Counted from the stretch's first letter, positions 7,873 to 17,151 are shown. The stretch is 64,000 nucleotides of DNA from Xenorhabdus doucetiae (GCF_000968195.1 NZ_FO704550.1:124001-188000), one strand, 5' to 3'. The notes: generated by a model from the sequence alone, not told the origin. Numbers and translations are program-made.

Positions 7873-8472
7873 TTATTGTAGTTGGGTCAGCATTAAAGGC
7901 CAGCGTATTTCAAATTCAGTTGTCGGGCGATAGCGAAACTCAGAGCGAACAAAACGGGAGAGCATCCCTTCACAAAACGCCAGTAATTGTGAGGCCAATA
8001 CGGTTTCATCATAACTGAAGCCCTGTCCATCACGGATTTTTTTCTCTTTTAAAATTTGGCGAAGTTGCATTTCGATTCGCTCAAATAGCTGATTGATGCG
8101 ATTTTGCAATCTGTCTTGTTCAAACATAAGCGCATGACCGGTCATGATACGGGTTAGTCCCGGATTTTTTTCCGCAAAGCCCAAAAGAAGGGCGAGGATT
8201 AACCGAACGCGCTTGATGGTGTCTTTTTCATCTTGCAGGATCAGATTGATACGTGAAATCAAAGAATCTTCGATAAACTCAATCAAGCTGTCAAACATCC
8301 GGGTTTTGCTCGGAAAATGACGGTAAAGCGCGGCTTCAGAAACACCAACGTTGGCGGCGAGTTTTGCAGTCGTAATGCGTTGGCTGCCATCACTGGATTC
8401 CAGCATATGTGCCAGTGCCTGCAAGATTTCCTCACGCCTGTTTTTCTTTTTTGTACGTTCTTTTTCTGCCAT
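7873..8472 (-). CDS. slmA: nucleoid occlusion factor SlmA
   Basis: A TetR-family protein of 199 residues that binds SBS sites on the nucleoid and blocks FtsZ ring assembly there. The N-terminus MAEKERTKKKNRREEILQ and helix-turn-helix AANVGVSEAALYRHFPSK (residues about 38-55) match SlmA. The frame is open a further 34 codons upstream, but the ATG at 8472 gives the family length (198) and N-terminus, so it is chosen. It sits between pyrE and dut as in other enterics. Confidence 0.94.
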   Translation of the reverse strand: MAEKERTKKKNRREEILQALAHMLESSDGSQRITTAKLAANVGVSEAALYRHFPSKTRMFDSLIEFIEDSLISRINLILQDEKDTIKRVRLILALLLGFAEKNPGLTRIMTGHALMFEQDRLQNRINQLFERIEMQLRQILKEKKIRDGQGFSYDETVLASQLLAFCEGMLSRFVRSEFRYRPTTEFEIRWPLMLTQLQ

Positions 8473-8631
8473 GTCTGATAAGACCCCTGCTAAAACAGCA
8501 AAACAAATCCAGCTATTTTTTGCCACAATGTTATTGCAGGCAAGAACGTTGCTGACAAAAAACGTTATTGGCAAAACATCGTGGGCAAAAAATATGAAAA
8601 TTAGGTTGACGGTATCAGGCTTTATGGAAAG

Positions 8632-9090
8632 TTATTGACGACCGGAATGACCAAATCCACCACTGCCGCGCTGGCTCGCATCAAAATCTTCAACCAAATT
8701 AAATTCAGCCTGAACAACCGGCACAAAAACCATTTGGGCGATGCGTTCACCGGGTTCGATGGTGAACGTTTTATCACCACGGTTCCAGACTGAAACCATC
8801 AATTGTCCCTGATAATCCGAGTCGATAAGCCCGACCAAATTGCCCAGAACAACACCATGCTTGTGACCCAGACCAGAGCGAGGAAGGATGACCGCAGCCA
8901 ATTGTTCATCTGCAATATGGATAGCTATTCCGGTTGGCAGAAGTTCCGTTTGACCGGGTGCCAGTTCCACTGCATTATCCAGACAAGCACGTAAGTCTAA
9001 ACCCGCAGAGCCAGGTGTAGCATAAGTCGGTAAAGGAAATTCTTGCCCGATGCGGGGATCAAGGATCTTAACGTCGATTTTTTTCATCAT
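8632..9090 (-). CDS. dut: dUTP diphosphatase
   Basis: The 152-residue trimeric dUTPase hydrolyses dUTP to dUMP and pyrophosphate. All five motifs are visible: AGLDLRA (1), PRSGLGHKHG (2), GLIDSDYQGQL (3, with the catalytic Asp), RIAQMVF (4) and the C-terminal GSGGFGHSG (5). Its start overlaps the end of coaBC by 23 bases on the same strand, as in E. coli, giving a coupled coaBC-dut unit. Confidence 0.96.
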   Translation of the reverse strand: MMKKIDVKILDPRIGQEFPLPTYATPGSAGLDLRACLDNAVELAPGQTELLPTGIAIHIADEQLAAVILPRSGLGHKHGVVLGNLVGLIDSDYQGQLMVSVWNRGDKTFTIEPGERIAQMVFVPVVQAEFNLVEDFDASQRGSGGFGHSGRQ

Positions 9091-10312
9091 AGCGTTTGAG
9101 TATCTCGTCTAATAAGCGGTGGCTGAGTTGTAATTTACCACTGTGGGGTAAATGAACACTACCATCATGCCAGAATAGATGTAGTGCATTAGTATCACTG
9201 TTGAAGCCGTGTCCGGCCAGGGATACATCATTTGCGCAAATCAAGTCCAGATTCTTCTGTTTGAGTTTTCCGCGGGCATATTCTTCCACATTCTGGGTTT
9301 CGGCTGCAAACCCAACGACAAACGGACGATTTTTTTCCATTGCAGCAACGCTCGCCACAATGTCAGGGTTTTTCACGAGCGTAAATGTGATTTCATCACC
9401 CTGTTTTTTGATTTTCTCAGTTGAGATTTGCTTGAAACGGTAGTCAGATACGGCAGCACAACCGATAAAGATATTCTGTGAAGCCGCACTCGCTTGCACC
9501 TGCTCATGCATTTCCAGAGCACTGTTGACATCAATACGCTTAATGCCTTGCGGGGTGGGTAAATTAACCGGGCCAGTGATTAATGTTACTTCTGCCCCCC
9601 GCTCTGCGGCGGCCTGTGCAATGGAGAACCCCATTTTACCGGAGCTGTGGTTGCTGATAAAACGGACGGGATCTAAGGCTTCACGGGTTGGCCCGGCGGT
9701 AATCGTTATGCGCAGCCCGGAAAAATTTTGCTCAGTATTGAGATGCTGCGTTGCCCGTTCGACAATCGTCATTGGCTCCAACATTCTTCCCGGCCCGACA
9801 TCGCCACAGGCCTGACTGCCTTCATCGGGTCCCCAAATCAAGATATTGCGCTCTTTAAGTACCTTCAGGTTATGTTGGGTTGCCTGTGCACGATACATTT
9901 GTTGATTCATGGCCGGTGCAACCGCAATGGGGGCAGCGGAGGCCAGACAAATAGTGGTGACTAAATCATTCGCCATGCCCGCGGTTAAGCGAGCCAGCAG
10001 ATCGGCGGTGGCGGGCGCGAGAATAATTAAATCAGCCCACTTTGCCAGTTCGATATGCCCCATCGCGGCTTCAGCGGCGGGGTCCAGAAGATCATCAGAG
10101 ACAGGATGGCCAGAGACGGCCTGTAACGTCAATGGCGTGATAAAAGCCTCTGCGGCGGGCGTCATGACAACGCGCACCTGAGCACCACGATCACGTAAGC
10201 GGCGCACCAGTTCGGCCGTTTTATAAGCGGCGATCCCTCCGCTGATCCCGAGGACGATTTGTTTACCAGAAAGCGGATGGTCAGAAATTTGTTTGCCGGA
10301 AAATCCTGTCAT
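9068..10312 (-). CDS. coaBC: bifunctional phosphopantothenoylcysteine synthetase/decarboxylase
   Basis: The 414-residue protein has two domains. Residues about 18-195 form the flavin-dependent CoaC decarboxylase (GISGGIAAYKTAELVRRL; substrate loop APAMNQQMY). Residues about 200-405 form CoaB, which joins CTP-activated 4'-phosphopantothenate to cysteine (ITAGPTREALDPVRFISNHS; KNPDIVA). These are consecutive steps to coenzyme A. The usual CoaBC starts near the SGKQIVLGISGG text, so the first residues are a small extension or the true start may be a few codons in. It lies divergent from radC and overlaps dut. Confidence 0.95.
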   Translation of the reverse strand: MTGFSGKQISDHPLSGKQIVLGISGGIAAYKTAELVRRLRDRGAQVRVVMTPAAEAFITPLTLQAVSGHPVSDDLLDPAAEAAMGHIELAKWADLIILAPATADLLARLTAGMANDLVTTICLASAAPIAVAPAMNQQMYRAQATQHNLKVLKERNILIWGPDEGSQACGDVGPGRMLEPMTIVERATQHLNTEQNFSGLRITITAGPTREALDPVRFISNHSSGKMGFSIAQAAAERGAEVTLITGPVNLPTPQGIKRIDVNSALEMHEQVQASAASQNIFIGCAAVSDYRFKQISTEKIKKQGDEITFTLVKNPDIVASVAAMEKNRPFVVGFAAETQNVEEYARGKLKQKNLDLICANDVSLAGHGFNSDTNALHLFWHDGSVHLPHSGKLQLSHRLLDEILKRYDEKNRR

Positions 10313-10569
10313 GTTGATTGCCCAGAGGTCAGTTGCAATTCCTTAAGATTCTATCACAAGAAAATATTGAGTTGAGAACCGCGCCTGCTTAGGCAGCCAA
10401 AATGACAAGTTTGCGAAGCGCTGCGCAAGCCTCACAAATCGGGCTGGCGATGATTTTTTCATCATGGGATAGTAGCGGCGATAGTAGGCGGCGAGTGAAT
10501 ATCGGTTTGATGGAGGCCATCGTCACGGAGGGTGGTTATGGGGCAAGGAAGGTTAAGGGAGGAGTCTGT

Positions 10570-11262
10570 ATGGATGTCACAGCAATGGAAAAAAGCGAAG
10601 AATTGCATTCAAATCTTCCTCCCCGTGAGAAATTACTGGCTTATGGGGCGGTTTCTTTAACGGATGCGGAGTTATTGGCGATCTTTTTGCGTACGGGAAC
10701 CCGGGGCATTCCTGTCGTGCAAATGGCGGATAATCTGCTGAAATCGTTTGGTTCACTTTACCATCTGTTATCCGCGGATTACGCCGACTTTTGTTCCCAT
10801 AAGGGCATGGGATTGTGCAAATATGTCCAGTTGCAGGCGATATCTGAATTGGCAAAACGATTTTTTTCCAGTCAGTTTATCCACGAAGATATTATGAGCA
10901 GTCCCGCGATAACTCAGCATTATTTGCAGGATTTATTATCTTGGCAAGATCGAGAAGTCTTTGTGGTGCTGTTTTTGACAAACCAAAATAAAGTTATCTG
11001 CCATGATGAAATGTTTAAAGGAACGATAAACAAAGTTGAAGTTCATCCGCGCGAAATTGTCAAACAGGCGGTGAAAGTGAATGCGGCAGCGATTATTCTT
11101 GCCCACAATCACCCTTCCGGCAATCCAGAGCCTAGCCTGGCAGATAAATTGGTGACAGAAAAAATTATTGAGGCTTGTGAGTTGGTTGGCGTTAAGGTTT
11201 TGGATCATATTGTCATTGGCAAACAATCTTGTGTCTCATTTATGGAAAGAGGTTGGATTTAA
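10570..11262 (+). CDS. radC: RadC-family JAB1/MPN-domain protein
   Basis: The 230-residue protein has an N-terminal helix-hairpin-helix region (PREKLLAYGAVSLTDAELLA) and a C-terminal JAB1/MPN metalloprotease-like domain with the JAMM residues AHNHPSGNPEPS. The frame is open upstream to 10402, but a strong AGGGAGGAG site seven bases before the ATG at 10570 and the family length favour this start. The old radC repair role in E. coli was traced to recG; the biochemical role is unresolved. Gene order coaBC-radC-rpmB is standard. Confidence 0.92.
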   Translation: MDVTAMEKSEELHSNLPPREKLLAYGAVSLTDAELLAIFLRTGTRGIPVVQMADNLLKSFGSLYHLLSADYADFCSHKGMGLCKYVQLQAISELAKRFFSSQFIHEDIMSSPAITQHYLQDLLSWQDREVFVVLFLTNQNKVICHDEMFKGTINKVEVHPREIVKQAVKVNAAAIILAHNHPSGNPEPSLADKLVTEKIIEACELVGVKVLDHIVIGKQSCVSFMERGWI

Positions 11263-11305
11263 TACGGTTTTTTCGCGATACGATCATATCTTAGCTGTTC
11301 GGGAC

Positions 11306-11334
11306 TTGAGCATCTGCGAATGAGGGCGTATACT
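11306..11334 (+). promoter_or_regulatory. sigma70 promoter of rpmB-rpmG
   Basis: TTGAGC (11306-11311) and TATACT (11329-11334) are separated by 17 bases. Transcription would start near 11341, giving a leader of about 110 nt before rpmB. That leader contains GAGCC/GGCTC (11369-11384) and GCCT/AGGC (11389-11400) stem-loops. Confidence 0.75.
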
Positions 11335-11450
11335 ACGCCACCTTTGAGGATCTTGGGTTTGACGAGAAGAGCCTATCTCGGCTCCTAAGCCTGACGAGGC
11401 GGTCACACCCAATACAAAGCTCGAGCTTATTTGATTTTTGGAGAATAGAC

Positions 11451-11687
11451 ATGTCCCGAGTCTGCCAAGTTACTGGCAAGCGCCCGGTGAGTGGTAACAA
11501 CCGCTCCCACGCATTAAATGCGACTAAGCGTCGTTTTCTGCCTAACCTGCACTCTCACCGTTTCTGGGTTGAGTCTGAGAAACGTTTTGTAACCCTGCGT
11601 GTAACTGCTAAAGGTATGCGTGTGATTGACAAAAAAGGTATCGACACAGTTCTGGCTGAACTGCGTGCCCGTGGTGAGAAGTACTAA
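11451..11687 (+). CDS. rpmB: 50S ribosomal protein L28
   Basis: The 78-residue L28 starts MSRVCQVTGKRPVSGNNRSH and has the usual basic body and length. TTGGAGAA precedes the ATG. It is followed 11 bases later by rpmG, the conserved two-gene operon. Confidence 0.97.
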   Translation: MSRVCQVTGKRPVSGNNRSHALNATKRRFLPNLHSHRFWVESEKRFVTLRVTAKGMRVIDKKGIDTVLAELRARGEKY

Positions 11688-11698
11688 GGAGCTGAAAA

Positions 11699-11866
11699 AT
11701 GGCTAAAGGTATTCGCGATAAAATCAAGCTGGTCTCTTCTGCTGGTACAGGTCACTTCTATACCACAACGAAGAACAAGCGTACTATGCCAGAAAAACTG
11801 GAAATGAAAAAATTCGATCCAGTTGTTCGCCAGCATGTTATGTACAAAGAAGCTAAAATTAAATAA
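11699..11866 (+). CDS. rpmG: 50S ribosomal protein L33
   Basis: The 55-residue L33 (MAKGIRDKIKLVSSAGTG, ending YKEAKIK) follows rpmB with an AAGGAG ribosome site eight bases before the ATG. It lacks the CxxC zinc motif, as in enteric L33 proteins. The terminator at 11887-11910 ends the operon. Confidence 0.97.
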   Translation: MAKGIRDKIKLVSSAGTGHFYTTTKNKRTMPEKLEMKKFDPVVRQHVMYKEAKIK

Positions 11867-11886
11867 TTTTAGTGGATTGTGAAAAG

Positions 11887-11910
11887 CCCAGCATTATGCT
11901 GGGTTTTTTT
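11887..11910 (+). terminator. terminator of rpmB-rpmG
   Basis: CCCAGCA (11887-11893) and TGCTGGG (11897-11903) form a perfect stem with a three-base loop, followed by seven Ts: a textbook rho-independent terminator. Confidence 0.92.
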
Positions 11911-12028
11911 ATATCTGTTGATAACGCAATGGCAGTGACGTTTAAATCAGGTGATGTGTGTGAACGTCAGACATTGTTCAGTTATACTACCGTTTTTTTA
12001 ATGATGAGCCGTCAAGCGTAGCGCTAAA

Positions 12029-13147
12029 ATGGTTAGAAAGACTTTGAATATCTTACATACAGAATCATCGTGCGGCTGGGGAGGGCAGGAAATTCGTATC
12101 CTGACAGAATCTCAGGGCATGATACAGCGTGGGCACCATGTGGTTATCGTTTGTTGCCCGACTTCAACGCTTTACCGCGAAGCCCACCGTTATGGTGTGC
12201 CGGTTGTTACACTTCCCATTGAAAAAAAACGTTTTTCCTGTCTGCGGGCAATGCGTCATTGGCTAAAGACCGAAGGTCGCCAATTCGATGTTATCAATAC
12301 CCATAGCTCTACGGACGCTTGGCTAGTGGCTGCGGCATGTGCCACATTAAAAGGCATGCCGCCGATCGTCCGAACCCGTCATGTTTCAACTCATGTTTCA
12401 AAATCCATTGCGACTCGTTGGCTATATTTGCACGCCTGCCAGCACATTGTGACCACAGGGGAAAAACTGCGCCAATATCTGCATGCATATAATGATTATC
12501 CACTCGATCATATGACTTCGGTACCGACAGGGATTGATTTGTCGCGTTTTCATCCTGCAAGTAAGTCATTGAGTCGTCAGCGCATTGGTATCAAAGACAA
12601 GCCAACACTGGGTATTGTTGCCACCATGAGAACGTGGAAAGGGCATCGTTATTTGCTCGATAGTTGGAAAATTCTTCATCAACGTTATCCTGACTGGCAA
12701 TTGCTGTTCGTGGGCGATGGCCCGCAGAGAAAGAACTTAGAGCCGCGGGTTCAGCAGGAAAGGTTGACCGAAAGTGTCATTTTTCTCGGCAACCGTCAGG
12801 ATGTCCCTGATTGCTTAAATGCAATGGATATCTTTGCCTTACCTTCGTTTGGTAATGAAGGTGTACCTCAAGGCATCATGCAGGCAATGGCATGTGGATT
12901 ACCGGTGGTGTCTACCTCCGTGGGCGCGATTGCCGAAGCCGTGATTGATGGCGATACGGGGTATGTTATCGAACCGAGAAATGTTGAACAATTAACAGAA
13001 AAATTAGACTTATTAATTCATGATGCAGAGTTGCGTTTACGGATGGGAGAGGCTTCACTGCAACGGGCTATTCACTTATTTGGCATGGATAATATGTTAG
13101 ATAAAATGGAGTCTATTTTTTATCGTAGTATAGAAAGCAAGCGGTAA
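12029..13147 (+). CDS. GT4 glycosyltransferase, LPS core
   Basis: A 372-residue GT-B fold glycosyltransferase. It has an N-terminal acceptor domain with ILHTESSCGWGGQEIR and a C-terminal GT4 donor domain with GIVATMRTWKGHRYLLDSW, FVGDGPQR and the donor-binding PSFGNEGVPQGIMQAMACG (near 274-292, including the E-x7-E pattern). It is expected to act on the cytoplasmic face of the inner membrane, adding a hexose or hexosamine to the lipopolysaccharide core. It is the first gene of a rightward group with two more GT4 genes and a heptosyltransferase remnant. Donor and acceptor cannot be read from the sequence. Confidence 0.85.
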   Translation: MVRKTLNILHTESSCGWGGQEIRILTESQGMIQRGHHVVIVCCPTSTLYREAHRYGVPVVTLPIEKKRFSCLRAMRHWLKTEGRQFDVINTHSSTDAWLVAAACATLKGMPPIVRTRHVSTHVSKSIATRWLYLHACQHIVTTGEKLRQYLHAYNDYPLDHMTSVPTGIDLSRFHPASKSLSRQRIGIKDKPTLGIVATMRTWKGHRYLLDSWKILHQRYPDWQLLFVGDGPQRKNLEPRVQQERLTESVIFLGNRQDVPDCLNAMDIFALPSFGNEGVPQGIMQAMACGLPVVSTSVGAIAEAVIDGDTGYVIEPRNVEQLTEKLDLLIHDAELRLRMGEASLQRAIHLFGMDNMLDKMESIFYRSIESKR

Positions 13148-13336
13148 TAGTTTGTTTGTATTATTTCTATCTGGATTGGAAAAATAAGCGATATTGTTAT
13201 TTAACAGTTTGAAATATAATAAATTTTATTTTTCATGGCTATTGTATTTATTCACCGTAAATAGAACATCGAATAACTTTATTGTATAGTACCCCAAAGT
13301 GCCAATCCTTGGATTGATAATTTAATATTCATTATT

Positions 13337-13540
13337 ATGCAACCCCAAAATATTTTAATCATCAATATTGCCCGCTTTGGTGACACATTGCTTGTGACCC
13401 CGGTTATTCGGGCTTTGAAAGAATTAGCGGTCATTGAACATCCTGTCGATTACAGGCAGGCAACCCGCCAAGATGCAATGTCAGCCATATCGGTAGATCA
13501 AGTCTGGCATTCAGTTCAGAACTTGCTGGAAAATCAATGA
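13337..13540 (+). pseudogene. remnant of a GT9 heptosyltransferase (internal deletion)
   Basis: The 67-residue frame joins two ends of an ADP-heptose:LPS heptosyltransferase. Residues 1-29 (NILIINIARFGDTLLVTPVI) are the N-terminal Rossmann start. Residues about 34-67 (HPVDYRQATRQDAMSAISVD) resemble the family's C-terminal tail. Roughly 270-300 central residues, including the donor-binding domain, are missing, and the fusion stays in frame. It therefore looks like an in-frame deletion derivative, surely inactive as a transferase. It is followed seven bases later by a GT4 gene. Confidence 0.8.
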
Positions 13541-13556
13541 AAGGATAGTGAATAAA

Positions 13557-14660
13557 ATGAAGATAGGATTTATCGATGTCACTGTGACCATGTCGTACGG
13601 CGGTATCCAAACCGCTGTTTGGGAGTTAGCCAAGGCGCTGACAGATGCGGGGCATGAAGTCCATATTTTCGGTGGTACTGGCGATGTCCGGCCGGCATTA
13701 GGCGGAAGAAATATCCCTATTCACACTTTCCCATTTATCCCCAGAGCGCGCGTAGTTAACCTTGGACGCCGCTTCCAACGCATTGTTGAACGTTATTCTT
13801 TTTCCCGTCATGCCCGTGAAACGGTGATTGCTGAAAATTTTGACTGGGTGATTTTGACGAAACCGTTTGATTTTTTCTGGCCGAGAATGATGCCTGAAAC
13901 CGCCCCTACCCAGTTTTGCTATATGAGTGGCGGAACCAGTTTTTTTAAAGGGGATCGGGTATTAGGCAAGAAAATCTCGGCTTGGGCTGCATGTAGTCAT
14001 TTTAATGCCTGGCAGATTCAGCATCACTTCAAGCAATTTCCAAACGTCATCTATAATGGGGTAGATATCGATAAATTCAAACCTGCTGATTCGGCTGTCC
14101 GAACTCGGTTAGGCATCAATGAAAAAACGTTCCTGTTAACGTTTGCCGGCAGGTTGGTGGGTTGGAAGGGCATGAAAGTCGCCATTGATGCAATGGTTTT
14201 GCTGCGGGACAAGGACGTAAAGTTATTGATTATTGGTGAAGGTGAAGATTTAAAATTGCTTGAAAAGCGGGTTTCTGCTTTAAGTCTGGAAGAATCCGTC
14301 ATTTTTCACCCTCCAGTAGGTCATGATCAATTACCTGAATTTTATGCGGCGGGTGATGCGGGTATTTTTCCGAGTATTGGCGATGAGGCATTTGGTATTA
14401 CTATTGCAGAAGCGATGGCGTGTGGGCGTCCGGTGATTGCCAGTTATATTGGTGGAATACCAGAGGTGGTCGGCAATGAGGGGAGTGCGGGTATTTTGGT
14501 GGCGCCCGGTGATGCTGCGGCTATTGCTGATGCGGTGAATCATCTTTTGTCCCTGCCGGATAGAGGGGAAAATATGGGGAAATCTGCCCGCCAGAGAATT
14601 GAAACAATGTACACTTGGGAACATTCTGCCAGACGTTTATTGAACGCCATAAAAAAATAA
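13557..14660 (+). CDS. GT4 glycosyltransferase, LPS core
   Basis: This GT-B protein of 367 residues is read from the ATG at 13557; a GTG at 13548 is possible but too close to the AAGGA ribosome site. The N-terminal GGIQTAVWELAKAL glycine loop, the LLTFAGRLVGWKGMKVAIDA donor-domain start and PSIGDEAFGITIAEAMACG (E-x7-E) are typical GT4 features. YNGVDIDKFKP is also characteristic. It probably acts in outer-core LPS assembly with its neighbours; its stop codon overlaps the next start (TAATG), so the two are translationally coupled. The sugar is unknown. Confidence 0.85.
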   Translation: MKIGFIDVTVTMSYGGIQTAVWELAKALTDAGHEVHIFGGTGDVRPALGGRNIPIHTFPFIPRARVVNLGRRFQRIVERYSFSRHARETVIAENFDWVILTKPFDFFWPRMMPETAPTQFCYMSGGTSFFKGDRVLGKKISAWAACSHFNAWQIQHHFKQFPNVIYNGVDIDKFKPADSAVRTRLGINEKTFLLTFAGRLVGWKGMKVAIDAMVLLRDKDVKLLIIGEGEDLKLLEKRVSALSLEESVIFHPPVGHDQLPEFYAAGDAGIFPSIGDEAFGITIAEAMACGRPVIASYIGGIPEVVGNEGSAGILVAPGDAAAIADAVNHLLSLPDRGENMGKSARQRIETMYTWEHSARRLLNAIKK

Positions 14661-15838
14661 TGAAAATTGCGTATATTGATCCTTATCCTGTACCTGATTA
14701 TCGGGTTGCCTCACTGCAAATTTTGCAGAATGTAGATGCTTTTGCCCGTCAGGGGCATCGTGTTTATCTGATCACCCCAAAAGGCCAAACCCAAGTTGAA
14801 GAAATACTTGGCCGGTCGCTGCCACCTTCTGTGGAACTCATTGCCCTGCACGATATACGAAGAAAATGGTATTTCCCGCTAAATACTCAGAAACTGTTTT
14901 ACTTGCAGGTTTCTCACTGGCTTAAAGAACATCAGGTTGATGCGCTTTTTACCCGCAATATTAAAATGGCGAATTACCTGTTGTGTCATCATCCGGATAT
15001 CCCTCATTTCTTTGAAAGCCACGAAGTATTTTCTCAGTCGTTTAAAGAATCCCATGATTTGCTCAATCGTAAAAACCAACATAAATATCATAAACTCAGA
15101 AAGATTGAGCAGCAGGTTTATGAGCGTTCTCAGGTGGTCTTTGTTCTGACCTCGTTATTACAAGAAGACATTTATCAGCAATATAGCGTCAAAACACCGA
15201 TTGTCGTGGCACCTGATGGCGTTGATATGCTGGCGGTTGAATCGACTAAACAGACGCCTGCCAGCCGCGATCACAGTAGCGCACTGCCTAAAAAAGTGCT
15301 TTATTTGGGCAGTCTGCATCGTTGGAAAGGCGTCCCAACAGTCATGAAAGCGATGTTTTATCTGGATAACGTTGAACTGAACATTGCCGGCGGCACAACT
15401 GAACAAGTTGAGCGATTGCGTCAGGTTGCTGAACAGATTGGCGTGAGTGATAAAGTGAATTTTCTTGGCTTTATTCAACCTAAAAAACGCTTTCAGGTGA
15501 TTGCTGATAGTGATATTTGTGTTTTGCCCTTGACGAAAACCAGTATTGGCAGCCGTTATACCTCCCCGCTTAAACTTTTTGAATATATGGCGATGGGTAA
15601 ACCTGTCGTTATTTCAGATTTCCCTTCTATTCGTGATGCTGTGGATGAGGATGCGGTAAATTTTGCGGATAGTGAAAATGCAGAGAGTTTTGCTGAACAG
15701 ATACAGTGGTTGATTAATCATCCCGCCGAAATGAAGGCGAAAGCTGATTATTCCCAACGATTGGTTGCAGAACGCTTTAACTGGGATCAGCGTGCGAAGT
15801 TAATCATGAGTGTGATAGCGGAAAAATTACGCCCATAA
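14660..15838 (+). CDS. GT4 glycosyltransferase, LPS core
   Basis: The 392-residue protein starts MKIAYIDPYPVPDYRVASLQ; an upstream in-frame extension overlaps the previous gene and is rejected in favour of the coupled ATG. GT4 features are VAPDGVDM, VLYLGSLHRWKGVPTVMKAM, and the donor-binding SRYTSPLKLFEYMAMGKPVV. FESHEVFSQSF in the N-terminal half resembles several cell-surface GT4 enzymes. Likely role: adding a core sugar on the cytoplasmic side. It ends the rightward group and faces waaL across a shared hairpin (15861-15897). Confidence 0.85.
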   Translation: MKIAYIDPYPVPDYRVASLQILQNVDAFARQGHRVYLITPKGQTQVEEILGRSLPPSVELIALHDIRRKWYFPLNTQKLFYLQVSHWLKEHQVDALFTRNIKMANYLLCHHPDIPHFFESHEVFSQSFKESHDLLNRKNQHKYHKLRKIEQQVYERSQVVFVLTSLLQEDIYQQYSVKTPIVVAPDGVDMLAVESTKQTPASRDHSSALPKKVLYLGSLHRWKGVPTVMKAMFYLDNVELNIAGGTTEQVERLRQVAEQIGVSDKVNFLGFIQPKKRFQVIADSDICVLPLTKTSIGSRYTSPLKLFEYMAMGKPVVISDFPSIRDAVDEDAVNFADSENAESFAEQIQWLINHPAEMKAKADYSQRLVAERFNWDQRAKLIMSVIAEKLRP

Positions 15839-15860
15839 TCAGCAGCTCTCAGTGATAAAT

Positions 15861-15897
15861 TCAGCCCATGGCATCTGTTGGCTATGGGCTGATATTT
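15861..15897. terminator. bidirectional terminator between GT4 gene and waaL
   Basis: TCAGCCCATGGC pairs with GCTATGGGCTGA with one mismatch around an eight-base loop; TATTTT follows on the plus strand and AATTTATC on the minus. It lies between two convergent genes and could end both transcripts. Confidence 0.65.
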
Positions 15898-15903
15898 TAC
15901 CGT

Positions 15904-17151
15904 TTAGTTTATCGCCTTATCGGTAGGTTTCTTATATAGCGCAATCATCAGACCAAACAGGATACCTATTTCATTGATATAGGCATTTTCAAAAGCCCCT
16001 CTGACAATAAATATGCCAATAAAAGCAGACAGAAGGATCAGGCCTGATTGACGGATCATGCCCTTATGTTGGCGAATGATTTGCCCTCCGGTCAATAGCG
16101 CTGAAAATGTCATTAACACCGTTGTGAACAAACCAAGGACACCAGCCGAAAACCAAAGTGATAAGAAGATATTATGTGGACCAATTGACGTTCTGAATGT
16201 CCAATCAGGATAATCAGCGACACGGCTATTGTAGACTTGATGATAAATTTTATTACCAAAACCATAGCCCTTGATAGGGTTTTCCATGATTAAGGACCAG
16301 GCAGAACCTTGGGTGCCGTTACTATAGCGATAGCTGCTATCTGTTTGGGTGAGTTTATGGATCAGTAATCGAGTATCAGGGTTGGATATCGCTGACCAGT
16401 GTGTCGCGCCAGCCAGTATCCCCAGACATATTGTTGCTGCAAGGGTGAGTTTCCACTCTCTGTTAATCACAATGATAAACACCGTGGCGACGACAATGGC
16501 AACCCAGGCACCACGGGAAAGCGTTCCAAGGAGTAAGAATAAGCTAATCGCTGAGGCAATAATCAACAGTAACCAGCTTAGCAGTGAATGCCTTTTCCAT
16601 AACGCCCAGGTACAAAGTAATACCGGGAAATAGAAAATAAACCCGTAAGAAAATTCGCGGTGATTGAAATTCGTAAACGGCATTTCACCTGTAGCATGGT
16701 AATTAATGATGTATTTCGCAATATCGGTGAGTGAGATAGCGGCCATACCGATAATAAAGGCAATGAGGATCATCTTAGCGATATGCTCTTTACTTTCTTG
16801 ATAGAGCACAACGGGAAGAGTAAAACTGAATAAAAGGAGTCCATTTAAAATCGGTTTGTTCATTTCCTTGAAACTCAATGCAGGATCAATGGAAATCCCA
16901 ACGGAATAGAACATCGCCAGAACGAACAGTAATACAGATAAAAACAGGTGGTTACGTAATGAACGGGCTACTTGACGAAAATCCTTTACCAGATAATAGA
17001 GTGCAGTTATACAGATAAGGATCATGACAAGATTTTTGTATCTTGTGATATCTGGCAGATAAACAAGTATGAGATATAGCCCAACAAGAGATAAATTCCA
17101 TAAGGATTTCTTGTTATGACTGATGTTAAAACCATTTTTTATATTAAGCAT
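15904..17151 (-). CDS. waaL: O-antigen ligase
   Basis: The protein (415 residues from the ATG at 17151; a TTG lies three codons upstream) is a polytopic membrane protein with about ten or more predicted helices. It has the Wzy_C/O-antigen ligase signature GTLSRGAWVAIVVA followed by a large periplasmic loop with FRTSIGPHNIFLSLWFSAG. The loop Arg and His are typical of WaaL. It transfers undecaprenyl-linked O-antigen to lipid A-core in the periplasm. It is the only ligase candidate here and would join the products of the 12-33 kb and 43-57 kb loci. WaaL varies greatly between strains, so specificity for this core is expected. Confidence 0.85.
   Translation of the reverse strand: MLNIKNGFNISHNKKSLWNLSLVGLYLILVYLPDITRYKNLVMILICITALYYLVKDFRQVARSLRNHLFLSVLLFVLAMFYSVGISIDPALSFKEMNKPILNGLLLFSFTLPVVLYQESKEHIAKMILIAFIIGMAAISLTDIAKYIINYHATGEMPFTNFNHREFSYGFIFYFPVLLCTWALWKRHSLLSWLLLIIASAISLFLLLGTLSRGAWVAIVVATVFIIVINREWKLTLAATICLGILAGATHWSAISNPDTRLLIHKLTQTDSSYRYSNGTQGSAWSLIMENPIKGYGFGNKIYHQVYNSRVADYPDWTFRTSIGPHNIFLSLWFSAGVLGLFTTVLMTFSALLTGGQIIRQHKGMIRQSGLILLSAFIGIFIVRGAFENAYINEIGILFGLMIALYKKPTDKAIN

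Noticed and set aside
8473..8574. N-terminal extension of SlmA (34 residues)
   Set aside because: SlmA proteins begin MAEKxxxKxNRREEILQ; the extension reads like untranslated upstream DNA.
10402..10569. N-terminal extension of RadC (56 residues)
   Set aside because: No family similarity; the strong ribosome site at 10570 and the family length favour the internal ATG.
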